This document shows, in pieces, positions 22,135-31,294 of a stretch of 64,000 nucleotides of DNA. Position numbers and translations under genes: made by a program. This stretch comes from Unio delphinus. Taxonomy: Eukaryota; Mollusca; Bivalvia; Unionida; Unionidae. The stretch spans positions 6,829,001-6,893,000 of the forward strand of contig JAQISU010000041.1 in NCBI GenBank assembly GCA_029339505.1. Direction: 5' to 3'. Position 1 is the first letter of the stretch; each line of letters begins with the position of its first letter. The notes under the pieces were generated by a model. That model did not search any database. It saw only the letters and a program-made list of their open reading frames with translations, and was not told the origin of the DNA.

Positions 22135-22509
22135 ATGAATCATTGCAAATGGCTTATGATTGGATCAGTAACCCCGTGTAACAAATCATGCAGAAAGGAG
22201 TTATGTGGGTATCATATGCAAAGCGTTAGACGCGGAAGCCTTGGTCCGATTCCATGTAGAAGATGTGGGGTAGGGGTTAGAGGAAATCACAATTATGTCT
22301 CGGTTGTGGTGGTAAACGATACAGAGCTGAAGCGTTATTATGATAAGAGAATCAAAGATTCCATTAAAAACTCCACTAAGAATTCCATCAATGACTCTGA
22401 CAGCGTCCTTGACTCTATCAAGGATAAGGTCATTAGAACACCTCAAGATTACATTGAAAGATTTTCAAGTAGTGTTATCATTCATCCAAATAATGAATTA
22501 GACAAATAA
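22135..22509 (+). CDS. Element B: small zinc-finger protein (frame altered)
   Basis: Starts MNHCKWLMIGSVTPCNKSC with CGYH and IPCRRCGVGVRG. Compared with A one base is missing after VRG, so the last Cys pair (CLGCGGKRYR in another frame) is lost. The ORF runs on for 124 codons through a Lys/Asp/Ser-rich tail. The native form was probably about 70 residues with two zinc clusters. It diverges from the polymerase, with 43 bases between start codons. The family is not recognised; a DNA-binding regulator is a guess. Confidence 0.55.
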   Translation: MNHCKWLMIGSVTPCNKSCRKELCGYHMQSVRRGSLGPIPCRRCGVGVRGNHNYVSVVVVNDTELKRYYDKRIKDSIKNSTKNSINDSDSVLDSIKDKVIRTPQDYIERFSSSVIIHPNNELDK

Positions 22510-22524
22510 TAATATAGTATATAA

Positions 22525-23019
22525 ATGAACCAAGAATTCCGACCACATCCCGAGATTCCAAACTATGAGGCATCCAGTGATGGTATTGTCAGAAACCGTA
22601 GATTGAAGAAGCCAGTTGGTGCTATGACTAATCAGGGGTATTTGGTGTTTGGCACCGGAAAGAAAACTTATCATAATCACCGATTCGTCTTCGAGGTGTT
22701 TAATGGATTGATCAAAGATGGTCTTGTTATTGATCACATAAATTGGATTAAGACTGATAATTCTTTGAATAATTTACGAGCTGTTACACAAAGTGAGAAT
22801 ACTGCATCTGGAAAAACTGGTACTTATAAATCAATTGGGAAGAGACCTTTGAAATCATTTATTACGGCAACTAACGATGAGATAATATTTCAATCAATGA
22901 CTGCAGCCGGTAGATATTTCGGTATTTGTGAACCCTCAGTACGAAACGTTGCAGAGAATATAACAAAGACGGCGATTTCAAAAAGGACTGGACAAAAAAT
23001 GCAGTTCGTTTATGTCTAA
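22525..23019 (+). CDS. Element B: NUMOD4-HNH endonuclease, intact
   Basis: 164 codons with no breaks. Residues 1-45 are NUMOD4-like (PHPEIPNYEASSDGIVRNRR). Residues 50-95 hold an HNH_3 core: YHNHRFVFEVFNG, then DGLVIDHINWIKTDNSLNNL with the His and Asn metal/catalytic positions. The C-terminus (TAAGRYFGICEPSVRNVA) is a NUMOD1-like DNA-binding helix-turn-helix. This is the architecture of phage and giant-virus homing endonucleases. TATATAAATG immediately upstream gives a TATA-like element next to the start. The protein may cut DNA of competing elements or home into gaps; that is inferred. Confidence 0.85.
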   Translation: MNQEFRPHPEIPNYEASSDGIVRNRRLKKPVGAMTNQGYLVFGTGKKTYHNHRFVFEVFNGLIKDGLVIDHINWIKTDNSLNNLRAVTQSENTASGKTGTYKSIGKRPLKSFITATNDEIIFQSMTAAGRYFGICEPSVRNVAENITKTAISKRTGQKMQFVYV

Positions 23020-23044
23020 TCATGTTTTGCATTATTCTATATAA

Positions 23045-23630
23045 CACCAAGGGAGCTGCTGTTATATAAATTCCAAGAACTGTTATAATATAAATTCCAA
23101 GAACTGTTATAATATGAATTACAAGAACTGTTATGATATAAATTCCAAGAACTGTTATGATATAAATTCCAATAACTGCTATGATATGAATTCCAAGAAC
23201 TGTTATGATATGAATTCCAAGAACTGTTATATGAATTCCAAGAACTGCTATAATATGAATATGAATTCCAAGAACTGATGTGATATGAATTCCAAGAACT
23301 GATGTTATATAAATTCCAAGAACTATTATGATATGGATTCCAAGAACTGATGTTATATAAATTCCAAGAACTATTATGATATGGATTCCAAGAACTGATG
23401 TTATATAAATTCCAAGAACTATTATGATATGGATTCCAAGAACTATTATGATATAAATTATAAGAACTGTAATGATATGGATTCCAAGAACTATTATGAT
23501 ATGAATTCCATCAACTATTATGATATGGATCCCAAGAACTGTTATGATATGAATTCCAAGAACTGATGTTATATGAATCCCATGAACTACCATGATATAA
23601 ATTCCAAGAACTGTTATGATATGATCATTC
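23045..23630. repeat. 24-bp satellite array in element B
   Basis: About 24 imperfect copies of a 24-bp unit of the type GAACTGTTATGATATGAATTCCAA, with variants at a few positions. Because 24 is a multiple of three, the minus strand reads as an eight-residue repeat (VLGIHIIT) in a long ORF, which is a by-product and not a protein I would call. Absent from A. Confidence 0.95.
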
Positions 23631-23677
23631 GAAATTGACCTCAATTTTTTTTGTATTAGAAATATGTATTATCATAT

Positions 23678-24186
23678 ATGAATTCTGAAAATATGAATAG
23701 GATTATAGCTGAAATTTATAAATTGAAAAGCCAAGAGATTAAGCTATCTGACAACCTAAACCATGACCAAGTTATATAAGTCTGACTTTCAAGATATAGA
23801 AGACGGTATTAACACTAACAAATATATGCTGCCAACGAAGTATGCGCTGATAAAAAAAAATCCAGAATTCTATTCGGGACTCTCTTGCATGTTATAGTGA
23901 CGTAAGTGTGTTTGTCCCGTTATTTACTATCGTGCAAGGAATACGAAAGAAATTGGGTCGGGATTATGATTGAATAAAGAGGTTAATTCGAAGATTAGAA
24001 ATATACGGGCGTTAATTCAAGAAAATGAAAAACTCCTTTCGGATTGCGGTTTCAGTCAACAATAACGGTGAAATTATATACTGGCATTTATCAATGGATG
24101 TTTTACTACAAGAGTTGTAAAATATTTTCTATTACTGAAAATTTCATAGTAAATACTTTTTTTTGTCTGATTTTGGTGCTTTTTAG
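23678..24186 (+). other. Decayed coding region in element B
   Basis: Starts with a 33-codon reading (MNSENMNRIIAEIYKLKSQE, helical), followed by stops and short Lys/Asn/Ile-rich pieces. It probably derives from a small core or coiled-coil gene lying between the HNH gene and the capsid cluster, but no family is recognisable. The tandem TCTGATTTTGGTG repeat at 24168-24200 adds a small duplication. Confidence 0.35.
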
Positions 24187-24525
24187 TCTGATTTTGGTGT
24201 TTTTCTTAATTATTTACAAGATACAGAGTTAGAAAAACTGGATACAGCAACTGGTTATAGTAGCGGGGAGGGATTTTCTGTGAGTGGAATTTCAGGCAGT
24301 GGTCTAATTAGTTGTCCTGGTAATGTCCTTGGTGATATAGCACGATTAGAGGTTCTCATCGGAGGGAAACGAGCCGGAAATAACTCACCGGAAATAATTA
24401 ATGAAGCAGCTGATATCTGCATGCGGTTATTTCAAGATGGTATCATGAACATTGCAACATATCGAGATTTCATTCATGAGTTAGTGGAAAATCCTACGGA
24501 TCACCATGGTTATCATAGTGATTAA
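24187..24525 (+). CDS. Element B: small virion/core protein
   Basis: Open to the stop from LNYLQDTELEKL; no ATG is seen upstream, so the start is lost or upstream in a decayed part. A glycine/serine-rich stretch leads to ARLEVLIGGKRAGNNSPEII and then a helical pair (DICMRLFQDGIMNIATYRDF). Similar small proteins with an L-x-G-x-x-A-G-N-x-S motif occur beside capsid genes of adintoviruses. The C-terminus (VENPTDHHG) contains a palindromic insert, AAAATCCTACGGAT. The function is unknown; it is probably a virion component. Confidence 0.5.
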   Translation, partial: SDFGVFLNYLQDTELEKLDTATGYSSGEGFSVSGISGSGLISCPGNVLGDIARLEVLIGGKRAGNNSPEIINEAADICMRLFQDGIMNIATYRDFIHELVENPTDHHGYHSD

Positions 24526-24530
24526 TCATC

Positions 24531-25037
24531 ATGACAGAAAATCCTTTGGATTGGAAATCATTTACGATTTCCACATTAGATAAATACCATTTAAATAAGA
24601 TGATCATACACTACAACCATGACAAACCAACCAGCGTCTACAAAGTAAACTCGCGGTTTCAAGTTTATAGAGAGTACTATGGTGATGGTCTCGGTAATAC
24701 CATTGCAGGGTTATTTGCAAGAATGGCTCCAAAAGTAGCGCCGCTAGCAAAACAGTTATCGATGAAAGCCATTGATGTTATTCGTGATAAGGGTATTATT
24801 GCTGTTGGAGATGTTGCCGGAAAAGCATTTTTGACCGCTCAGGATAAACTAACAGCGCTAGTTCGGCGGCGAATGAAACCGGGACCGTTACCATCTACAG
24901 CGGAAATGCCTGCGAGTGTTAGTAAAATAATAAATAACGCAGTGGATCAAAAACTAGCGTCGTTGACGACTCCGTCATATACCAACGACCAAAGCAACAT
25001 CGCAAATATGATATCGGGAAGTGGCTTAAAAAAATAG
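24531..25037 (+). CDS. Element B: pVI/pX-like minor virion protein, intact
   Basis: 168 codons, starting six bases after the previous stop. It has a Tyr/Arg-rich front (VYREYYGDGLGNTIAGLFAR), then an amphipathic proline-interrupted helix (MAPKVAPLAKQLSMKAIDVI) and a Gly/Ala segment. A Pro-rich linker and a terminal GSGLKK follow. This pattern (GGG-L-x-x-LF-x-x-x-P-L) is shared by adenovirus pX/pVI-like proteins of Polintons and adintoviruses, which bind DNA or cement the capsid. The first codons contain two palindromes (ENPLDW; SFTIS) that read through in frame. Confidence 0.65.
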   Translation: MTENPLDWKSFTISTLDKYHLNKMIIHYNHDKPTSVYKVNSRFQVYREYYGDGLGNTIAGLFARMAPKVAPLAKQLSMKAIDVIRDKGIIAVGDVAGKAFLTAQDKLTALVRRRMKPGPLPSTAEMPASVSKIINNAVDQKLASLTTPSYTNDQSNIANMISGSGLKK

Positions 25038-25103
25038 ACAAGTCGTCATCGACGATGAAAATCCGTAAGATTTTACGATTTAGATCTACGAATATAAAAT
25101 AAA

Positions 25104-26880
25104 ATGTTCAAACAGTCACCTGATCCAGCGTTTGACATGGACGCCCCAGTGCGCAAGGATGATTCTGTACGCGATTATCAATTTTATGCCTATCACACAA
25201 TACAAGCAGATCTCCGATCAAGAATCGAACTTCAAGTTCATGATACCAGTAAATACTTTCTACCGTGTGAAGCGTAACCGCTCCGGTGGCCTAGTGGTTA
25301 GAGCGTCCGCCCCGGAAGCGGGAGATCGTCGGTTCGATCCCCGGCCGAGTCATACCAAAGACTTACAAAAATGGTACTAACAGCTGCCTCGCTTGACGCT
25401 CAGCATAAAGAGGTTAGTGTTAGGACTGGTCGGCCTGGTGTCAGGATAATGTGACTGGGTGAGACATCATGCTACATGTCTGCGGCATGATGTCTCAGTG
25501 CTAGACATCACTATAAACTGCCTCACTGCAGACATCGTAGCGATATGACTAAAAAATTGTTAAAGCTACGTTAAAAATCCTAATCAAACAAACAAACCGT
25601 GTGAAGCGTTTATTGAAGTACAAGGAGAGCTTTTACGAGAAAATGATACAGCATATCCAGATGACACCCAAGTCGGTTTTGTTAATAATGGTATCATGGC
25701 GCTATTTGAAAGTGCAAGATATCTCATTGATGGAAAGGAGATTTAGTCGATAGAACGCGAGATTGATGTGGCCACAACAATAATAGGGCTAGCAAGATAT
25801 TCCGACGATTATACAAGATCGGCAGGCCCTTCTATGATGTTTGCAAAGGATAATAAGGATAAGGCTGGAAAAATTCCATTTGTTTTCAGACAACCAAGTG
25901 ATCGTGCTGGTCCTCCTCTTGTTCCTGCTGATATCGAGAATATGATTATAAACCACGATCCCAAATACAACCTAGGAGCTGCAACACGTATGTTAATGTT
26001 GAAGGGGGATTGTAGATCCTTTTCATGCGCGATTCCACTACATCATATATTTGGATTCTGCAGAAATGTCCGAAAAGTTATCTACGGGGCGAAGCATACA
26101 GTAGCACTCGTACGAAAGGGTACTGACCATAATGCAATTTGGAGGATTCCAGCGGATCCACGTCCAGATCATGTAAATGATGATGCCGGTAATGTCGTTT
26201 TAACAACACTATCATTGTGGATGCCAGTGTTGACTCCAGCACTCGGCACAGAAGAACGGTTACTATCATTTATGGATCAAGGAGGAAAATCACTGATGAG
26301 TTGGCTAACAACTACTACAGATGTTAAATATAGCAGCGTTGATAGTATATTCACATGGAATCTGGCATCGCGACAAGGTGTTTCAGCTCCGCGTCATATA
26401 TTTATTGTGTTACAGGACACGACGCGATTAGACAATCAAACACGTAGCCTCATGATATTTGATCAACTTGGGTGTGAGGAAGTCTCGCTGAGAATAAACG
26501 GACAGCAGGAATTATCCGTGGATATACAACTTAATTACGATCACAACCATATTGCGCGCGTGTATCACAGGTTGTTATCGTATATGGCGCGCGATCAAAA
26601 TGTCGATACTGGTTTGCAGATATCACAATACGATTTTAGTGCTCCTTATCCAATCTATTACTTTTCGTTGGAACATCTTGATTTAACAAGACAATCTGTC
26701 ATTGATATACTCTTTAGAGCCCGTGTAGAGCGTCCGAGAGGTCCAATAGTTGGCGGGGTACCTACTATCCTTATCCCGAATTATAGAGCGGTTGCTGTCA
26801 TTCTCAGCGATAAATCAATGCTACTCGAAGGTGTTGGCGGAAGAATGAGAGTGGTAGATGCACCAGTGGAAAACATGTAG
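25104..26880 (+). pseudogene. Element B: major capsid protein (double jelly roll), split by a SINE
   Basis: The first 57 codons (25104-25275, MFKQSPDPAF...) and the rest (25596-26880) join exactly across the SINE. One TAG (25744-25746) follows the GKEI segment; after it 378 codons are open to the stop at 26880. Landmarks are IPLHHIFGFCRNVRKVIYG and KHTVALVRKGTDHNAIWR, typical of Polinton/adintovirus hexon-like capsid proteins. The joined length, about 485 residues, is usual for the family. The start lies in the context AATATAAAATAAAATG. It builds the icosahedral shell. No homologue remains in A. Confidence 0.88.
25276..25595 (+). mobile_element. tRNA-derived SINE in the capsid gene
   Basis: 320 bp between identical 14-bp target duplications, ACCGTGTGAAGCGT (25262-25275 and 25596-25609). 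The head is tRNA-like, with box A TGGCCTAGTGG and box B GGTTCGATCCC. The body has an inverted repeat, GACATCATGC...GCATGATGTC. The tail is CAAA-like (AATCAAACAAACAAA), pointing to LINE-mediated copying. A second truncated copy of the body lies at 57247-57394 (-). Confidence 0.95.
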
Positions 26881-26925
26881 TGGTCCAAAAACATGTAGCA
26901 ATTAGATCAATATGTTATTGTATAA

Positions 26926-27435
26926 TGAAATACAGTTATATTAGTGTTGCATTAACCCCCGATCAACTCAAGAAATTGCAATCGGAATCAGCTAAAAAAT
27001 GCGGTAACACAATCACACTGAAACCCAATCAGATGACTTGTGTTCAGAATAAGTTGTCGTTGACAACTCGTCAAGTAAAACACTTCAATGGTGCTTTCAA
27101 AGATAAAAAAGGCGTTCAGATCACTCTCTCTGCAGCTGCGATCAGCGACATGAAAAAATCAGGCGGTATATTCCCGTTGTTAGCTGCGTTACCAGCATTG
27201 ATTGCTGCGGCTGCCACAGCGGTGGCTAAAGCGGTGGCGTTAGGAGCCGTTGGTACCGCGGCAGGAATGATACTAAAGAAAGCAACTGGACAGGGATATA
27301 AAAGAAGAAGGGAAAAGGTCTAAGACTACCAGGAACCCCGTATTCATGGTACAGCGGAAAGGGTCTATGACTACCAGGAACACCATATTCATGGTACAGC
27401 GGAAAAGGTCTAAGACTACCAGGAACAGTTTATTA
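26926..27435 (+). pseudogene. Element B: minor virion protein with 15-residue repeats
   Basis: Starts MKYSYISVALTPDQLKKLQ. Repeated T-x-x-Q-x-K strands precede LSAAAISDMKKSGGIFPLLA and an Ala-rich hydrophobic helix, then a basic end (GYKRRREK). This is the layout of a small protein found next to Polinton capsid genes, with LT-x-x-Q and GG-F-LP-L motifs. After a 1-base shift the end continues as three copies of a 15-residue unit (GKGLRLPGTPYSWYS); A has one and a part. It is probably a membrane-interacting internal virion protein. Confidence 0.65.
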
Positions 27436-27462
27436 ATTCAGAAATCTTCGATTCAGGAACCG

Positions 27463-27880
27463 ATGTTTGTAGAGTCTTTGATTGAAGAGTCTTTGACTCC
27501 AATGTCCAATTTTGATTTACTCGATGCTGCTAAAAAAATTGCGATTAAAAACTTCAGAGGCGTCTTTATGAAAGATCAGTTACCGACACAACCAAACAGC
27601 ATTGAAACCGACATCATTAATCTCGATAACAGCACCGGACCCGGAACCCACTGGGTTGCATACGCGATTGATCCACGTGCAATCGTTTAATTCGATTCAT
27701 ATGGATTAGCGCCACCGAAGGAATTTCAACCGCTTAAAAACTCCTCGCTGGTATTCTACGTTACCAACACAACAAATAAATGATCCACCAATATGCGGCA
27801 GCGAAGTATTAAACGTTCTTGATGCTATTTCAACATCTGGAAAACCACCACATGTTGTCGTAAATGAATACACGAGTAAT
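27463..27880 (+). pseudogene. Element B: adenain-like cysteine protease (broken)
   Basis: Adenovirus-type C5 maturation protease. NFDLLDAAKKIAIKNFRGVF is followed by GPGTHWVAYAIDP (catalytic His), FDSYGL (catalytic Asp) and, after frameshifts, PPICGSEVLNVL (catalytic Cys). A TAA replaces the Tyr before FDSYG. Unlike A it keeps the His. It lies between minor virion and fibre-like genes, as expected for a late gene cluster. Confidence 0.82.
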
Positions 27881-27917
27881 CGCTTTTTAGAGAGAGAGAG
27901 AGAGTTTTACAATAACA

Positions 27918-28900
27918 TGATTGATATTTGGGGAAGACCTCTATCAGCGCTGAAGAAACCCTCCTCCGATGGCACTGCGCCCCTTGATATAAAAAAATAA
28001 TCGAAGATGAAATCGCTGAGACGTTAAACCTAGCAAGTGTTGACCCCGGGGAAATAGTTGCATTTCAAGATCGTCAGGGTAAATTGAAATCTAGTATTGT
28101 TTCCCTGGATGATATTTTAGGGTAAACTAAAACCCGGCGTACTCGTTTCGACGATTACAGATAAATTAAAAACTCTTAACGATGAGTTAAAATTCATACT
28201 AAGTTTTTTTGGTGATCCAGAGACAACATCATCAAATTTATCATTAATAAAACTTCTATGGACAATATAAAAACTGTCAATGACGAATTAAAATCGATTA
28301 TGGCTTTCTTCGGCGAACCAGCGGTGATATCACCGAATTTACCATCAATAAAAAATCCATGGATAGATTAATTGAGCTTGATTATAAAATTGATCAATTT
28401 GAAAACAAGTATGAAAAGCACGAAAGGATTTTAACACACTTCGAAATAAAATTATTAGAGAATTTTTTGGCACTCCACCGACGGTCCCAATGAAACTAGC
28501 AGATATAAAAAATTCTATAAATGATTTACCGGCGATGAAACAATCTATCGATGACATTGAAGTTATCAAACAATCTATCGATGAAATTGACGTTTTGAAA
28601 CAATCTATCGGTAGAGTAAAAATTCCTCACAGCAAAGAAAATATTATCAATGGAGTATACACGATCCAACACGGATCATTTGCGTGGACTCCTACAGACA
28701 ATATACTAAGTATCACCGCGACCGTCAAAGGTATTTATCGATTAACACTAGTAACACCGACTCAATTTAATATACTATCGTCGAGTTCAACTAGTGTCAA
28801 CAATACGATATCAACAATCATCGATAAGGATACACCCGAACAATTCATGATAACATCCACTGATAAAAATTTGATTATGATTTCAAGTAACATGGTATAA
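27918..28900 (+). pseudogene. Element B: coiled-coil fibre-like protein region
   Basis: Begins MIDIWGRPLSALKKPSSDG, then a conserved block (IIEDEIAETLNLASVDPGEI). Repeats of a unit with FFG-[DE]-P-x-x-[TI] follow, and then an IKQSIDDIEV-type heptad helix (28490-28620). The last 100 residues are beta-like (INGVYTIQHGSFAWTP, KGIYRLTLVTPT). Frameshifts split it into several parts; 28490-28900 is open for 136 codons. A stalk plus globular head suggests a fibre or host-contact protein, but this is inferred from shape only. Confidence 0.5.
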
Positions 28901-28962
28901 TGAATTTGTAGTGGATCTAAGCAAACAGCTAAATTGAAATCGTAAACTAATTTGAAAATAAA

Positions 28963-29268
28963 ATGACATCACCGACGATACCTTCAGTACCTCAATATCG
29001 ATATGATCAAGTCAGAGAATTTCAAAATAGACTCAAAACCCTCAATGAGGAGTATCACATAAAAATAAAGAAATACCGACGAAGAATCACCGCAGTTGAT
29101 GTTGCAGTGTACTCGGTGAGTGGTGTAATCGCTGGGGCTGGTATAATACTCTCTTCGGTGACAATGATTGCCCCGAACGTTGTTCCAATTTGTATATCAG
29201 CTGCGACAACAATCGCGGGAATTATTTTGATTAAAACAAAAAAAAATATCATCATGCAGCCAGCGTAA
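28963..29268 (+). CDS. Element B: small membrane protein, intact
   Basis: 101 codons, preceded by GAAAATAAAATG as in A. A basic amphipathic N-terminus (YRYDQVREFQNRLKTL, IKIKKYRRR) precedes two hydrophobic spans of about 20 residues (VAVYSVSGVIAGAGIILSS; APNVVPICISAATTIAGII) and a short basic tail. It stays open in both A and B, whereas most neighbours are broken. No family recognised. Confidence 0.65.
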   Translation: MTSPTIPSVPQYRYDQVREFQNRLKTLNEEYHIKIKKYRRRITAVDVAVYSVSGVIAGAGIILSSVTMIAPNVVPICISAATTIAGIILIKTKKNIIMQPA

Positions 29269-29326
29269 ACTGCAGGATTACTTAATTAAATTTAATGTTG
29301 TATCAACCGCGTACTCGCAATTATCC

Positions 29327-29729
29327 TCGATGATATCGTCGTCGCTCGATGATACATTAATATCAGATAGTGAGTTCTCAGCTATGGTAAGTATTTATGA
29401 TTCCACGATATCAAAATTAGAGCGACAACATGAATATAATAACGATGACAACACCGCAAGAACTACTTCAACGAATAGTTGAGAACACAAACCCAATACA
29501 AACCAGCCTGATCTCAATAACCTCAATGATATCCGATAGTAAATTCTCAGTGATGGTAGTATTTAACGATTCCGCGATATCAAAATTAGAAATACAACAT
29601 GAATATAATAACGATGACAACACCGCTACTTTAACGAATAGTAAAGAATACAGAACCAATTCAACAAATAACGGAAAATACCAAACCGATGAGGACCAGC
29701 ATGATATCAATAACCTCAACGAATCCTGA
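29327..29729 (+). repeat. Internal tandem duplication before the penton-like gene
   Basis: A segment of about 185 bp occurs twice: GAGTTCTCAGCTATGGTAAG... (29359-29470) and AAATTCTCAGTGATGGTAGT... (29535-29640), with the same order of GATATCAAAATTAGA and AACGATGACAACACCGC. A has it once (14600-14710). Stops are frequent, so it is not a protein I can support. Confidence 0.8.
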
Positions 29730-30988
29730 ATTCAATGTGAATTTCAGGATTCCGATTCCCGTGAAAGAAATAGCGTTAGCAAAACTACGGATGTATCACA
29801 GTTGGCCTAATTTCAGATCGGTAGCATTTGGTGGTCAACAACCGAATAATTTCTTGGTGTTTGCGAATAAAAATAAACCCGATGGAACTCCAGACTGGAA
29901 CGTTATTTAAATACCATCAGGGTCATATCAAATTGAACAAATCAATGCTGAATTTCAGCGTAGAATAAAATCAATTACTGGAGCAGCAGAATCGAAAATC
30001 GCTATAACAGTTCATGAAACGACGTTATCATCTGCGATCGAGATAAACTCACCTAATTATGTCGTAGATATCTATCAGAGTTCAATAAGAACTATACTGG
30101 GATGGCCTGAAATCCCACTTCGACAAGTTAACATACCACCAGAACCGAAAAAATCTGATTATGTCACTAACAGGATAAAACCCAAAAATCCAGTAAAAAG
30201 TTATAACGAATACACCAAGTTGAACTTTTTCACTGGAATAATGGAAAATCGCGTTAATAGAATCACAACCCGACAGGATAAAATCACTAAAAATTTCACA
30301 GTGTTCAATAACGATTTTTCGCTGTTGTTAATATCTCTTAAATCCGGTTCTCTCACCCGAGATGAATTTATCAGCGTCGTAGAAACATGTAACAAAATCA
30401 TCGATGACATGGAAATATTTCATTTGAAAATTATTCAAGAGGTATTAGGTGACAATAATCCTAAAACGAGAACAGAGTTTGCGGTAATGTATAATATACG
30501 CGTAGAAGATATTCCTGAGTTCAAACTACCAGGATATAATATCTCAGAACTACAAAAATCTCTCAAAGATGCCATCGATGAAGGTTTCAAAAAAATCCAT
30601 GACGCATGAAAAAAAAACAGCACCACAACCACAAACAACTATCCTCAGACATAATAATGACCCAGACGGTGGTGATAGGCATATCGCTCCGTTCAACGTG
30701 AATATAACCTCTGTGATAGCATTAAATTTAGTATGTGATGTTATCGAAGGAAGCTATCAAATAAATCTCGAGCGATCAAATCAAGCTCAGCAGGGATATA
30801 TTTTGTATTCATTTGCACCAATAACTCCTCCAGGATTTCTAATAATCGAGGATCCAACTAATCCAGTCTATATGCGATGTCATAATGATTCGCTAACGAG
30901 AATTAATTTCAGACTCACTGACCAATTCAATAATCTAATCGATTTACAAGGCGAAGTCTTGCAAATAAGTCTCTTTGTAAAATCCTAA
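29701..30988 (+). pseudogene. Element B: penton-like minor capsid protein
   Basis: One frame covers the N-terminal jelly-roll signature (IPVKEIALAKLRMYHSWPNF, IPSGSYQIEQIN, SIRTILGWPEIP) and the helical middle, with a single TAA at 29908-29910 (A has TCG there). Near 30607 an A9 tract causes a frameshift. The C-terminal domain then continues (HIAPFNVNITSVIALNLVCD, YSFAPITPPGF, DLQGEVLQISLF) to the stop at 30988. Such proteins form the pentameric vertices of Polinton-type capsids. Confidence 0.78.
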
Positions 30989-31039
30989 AGATTTTCATCA
31001 TAAATGATTTTCATCGTAGTGATTTTCATTGTTAACCAT

Positions 31040-31189
31040 AGCAGCAGAGGGGGCGGCGACAACGACCATGGCATCTTCGAAGAAGTCTCAGTTTGCCGAA
31101 TCGACGCTTGTCCGATTCACTTTTCGAGGAAGCCTTCATTTTCCGAATAAATGCCTATAAAAGTTGTCCGATTTTCCCCCTCTGCTGCT
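31040..31189. repeat. Element B right terminal inverted repeat
   Basis: Inverse of 16269-16418; ends CCCCCTCTGCTGCT followed by the AATTT duplication. The inner edge is AGCAGCAGAGGGGGC. Confidence 0.92.
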
Positions 31190-31294
31190 AATTTCTTTAG
31201 TATTGCTAAGTCAGCAACACACAGATTTATAACGATAAATTTACATGACTCTAGATCAAGATATCGTATAAAACTTGATCAAATATTCGGTTAA
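31190..31294 (+). pseudogene. Element C ATPase, 3' end
   Basis: Continues C's ATPase after B: AATTTCTTTAGTATTGCTAA..., then the segment for FITINLHDSRSRYR-like residues and the conserved LDQIFG end with TAA at 31292-31294. It matches the ends of the A and B ATPase genes. This proves that A and B both sit inside the gene. Confidence 0.82.

Larger units (their letters stand above)
16269..31189. mobile_element. Polinton-like element B (14.9 kb, near-complete gene set)
   Basis: Perfectly matched AGCAGCAGAGGGGG ends, 150-bp terminal inverted repeats, and a 5-bp target duplication (AACTT at 16264-16268, AATTT at 31190-31194, one substitution). It holds all the core genes expected of Polintons/adintoviruses: integrase, family-B polymerase, packaging ATPase, protease, major and minor capsid proteins. 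Extra genes are PLA2, SF1 helicase and HNH genes. It was later hit by a SINE and by satellite growth. Several ORFs remain open, so B is younger or less decayed than A. Confidence 0.92.

Noticed and set aside
23045..23630. CRISPR-like array
   Set aside because: Units are contiguous with no unique spacers, and the DNA is animal.
22871..23644. 257-codon minus-strand ORF with an eight-residue repeat
   Set aside because: The 24-bp satellite unit is divisible by three, so an open frame is expected without coding. It also overlaps the HNH gene antisense.
25280..25355. Stand-alone tRNA gene
   Set aside because: The tRNA-like part continues into a SINE body with a tail and flanking 14-bp duplications; loop position 33 is C and not T.
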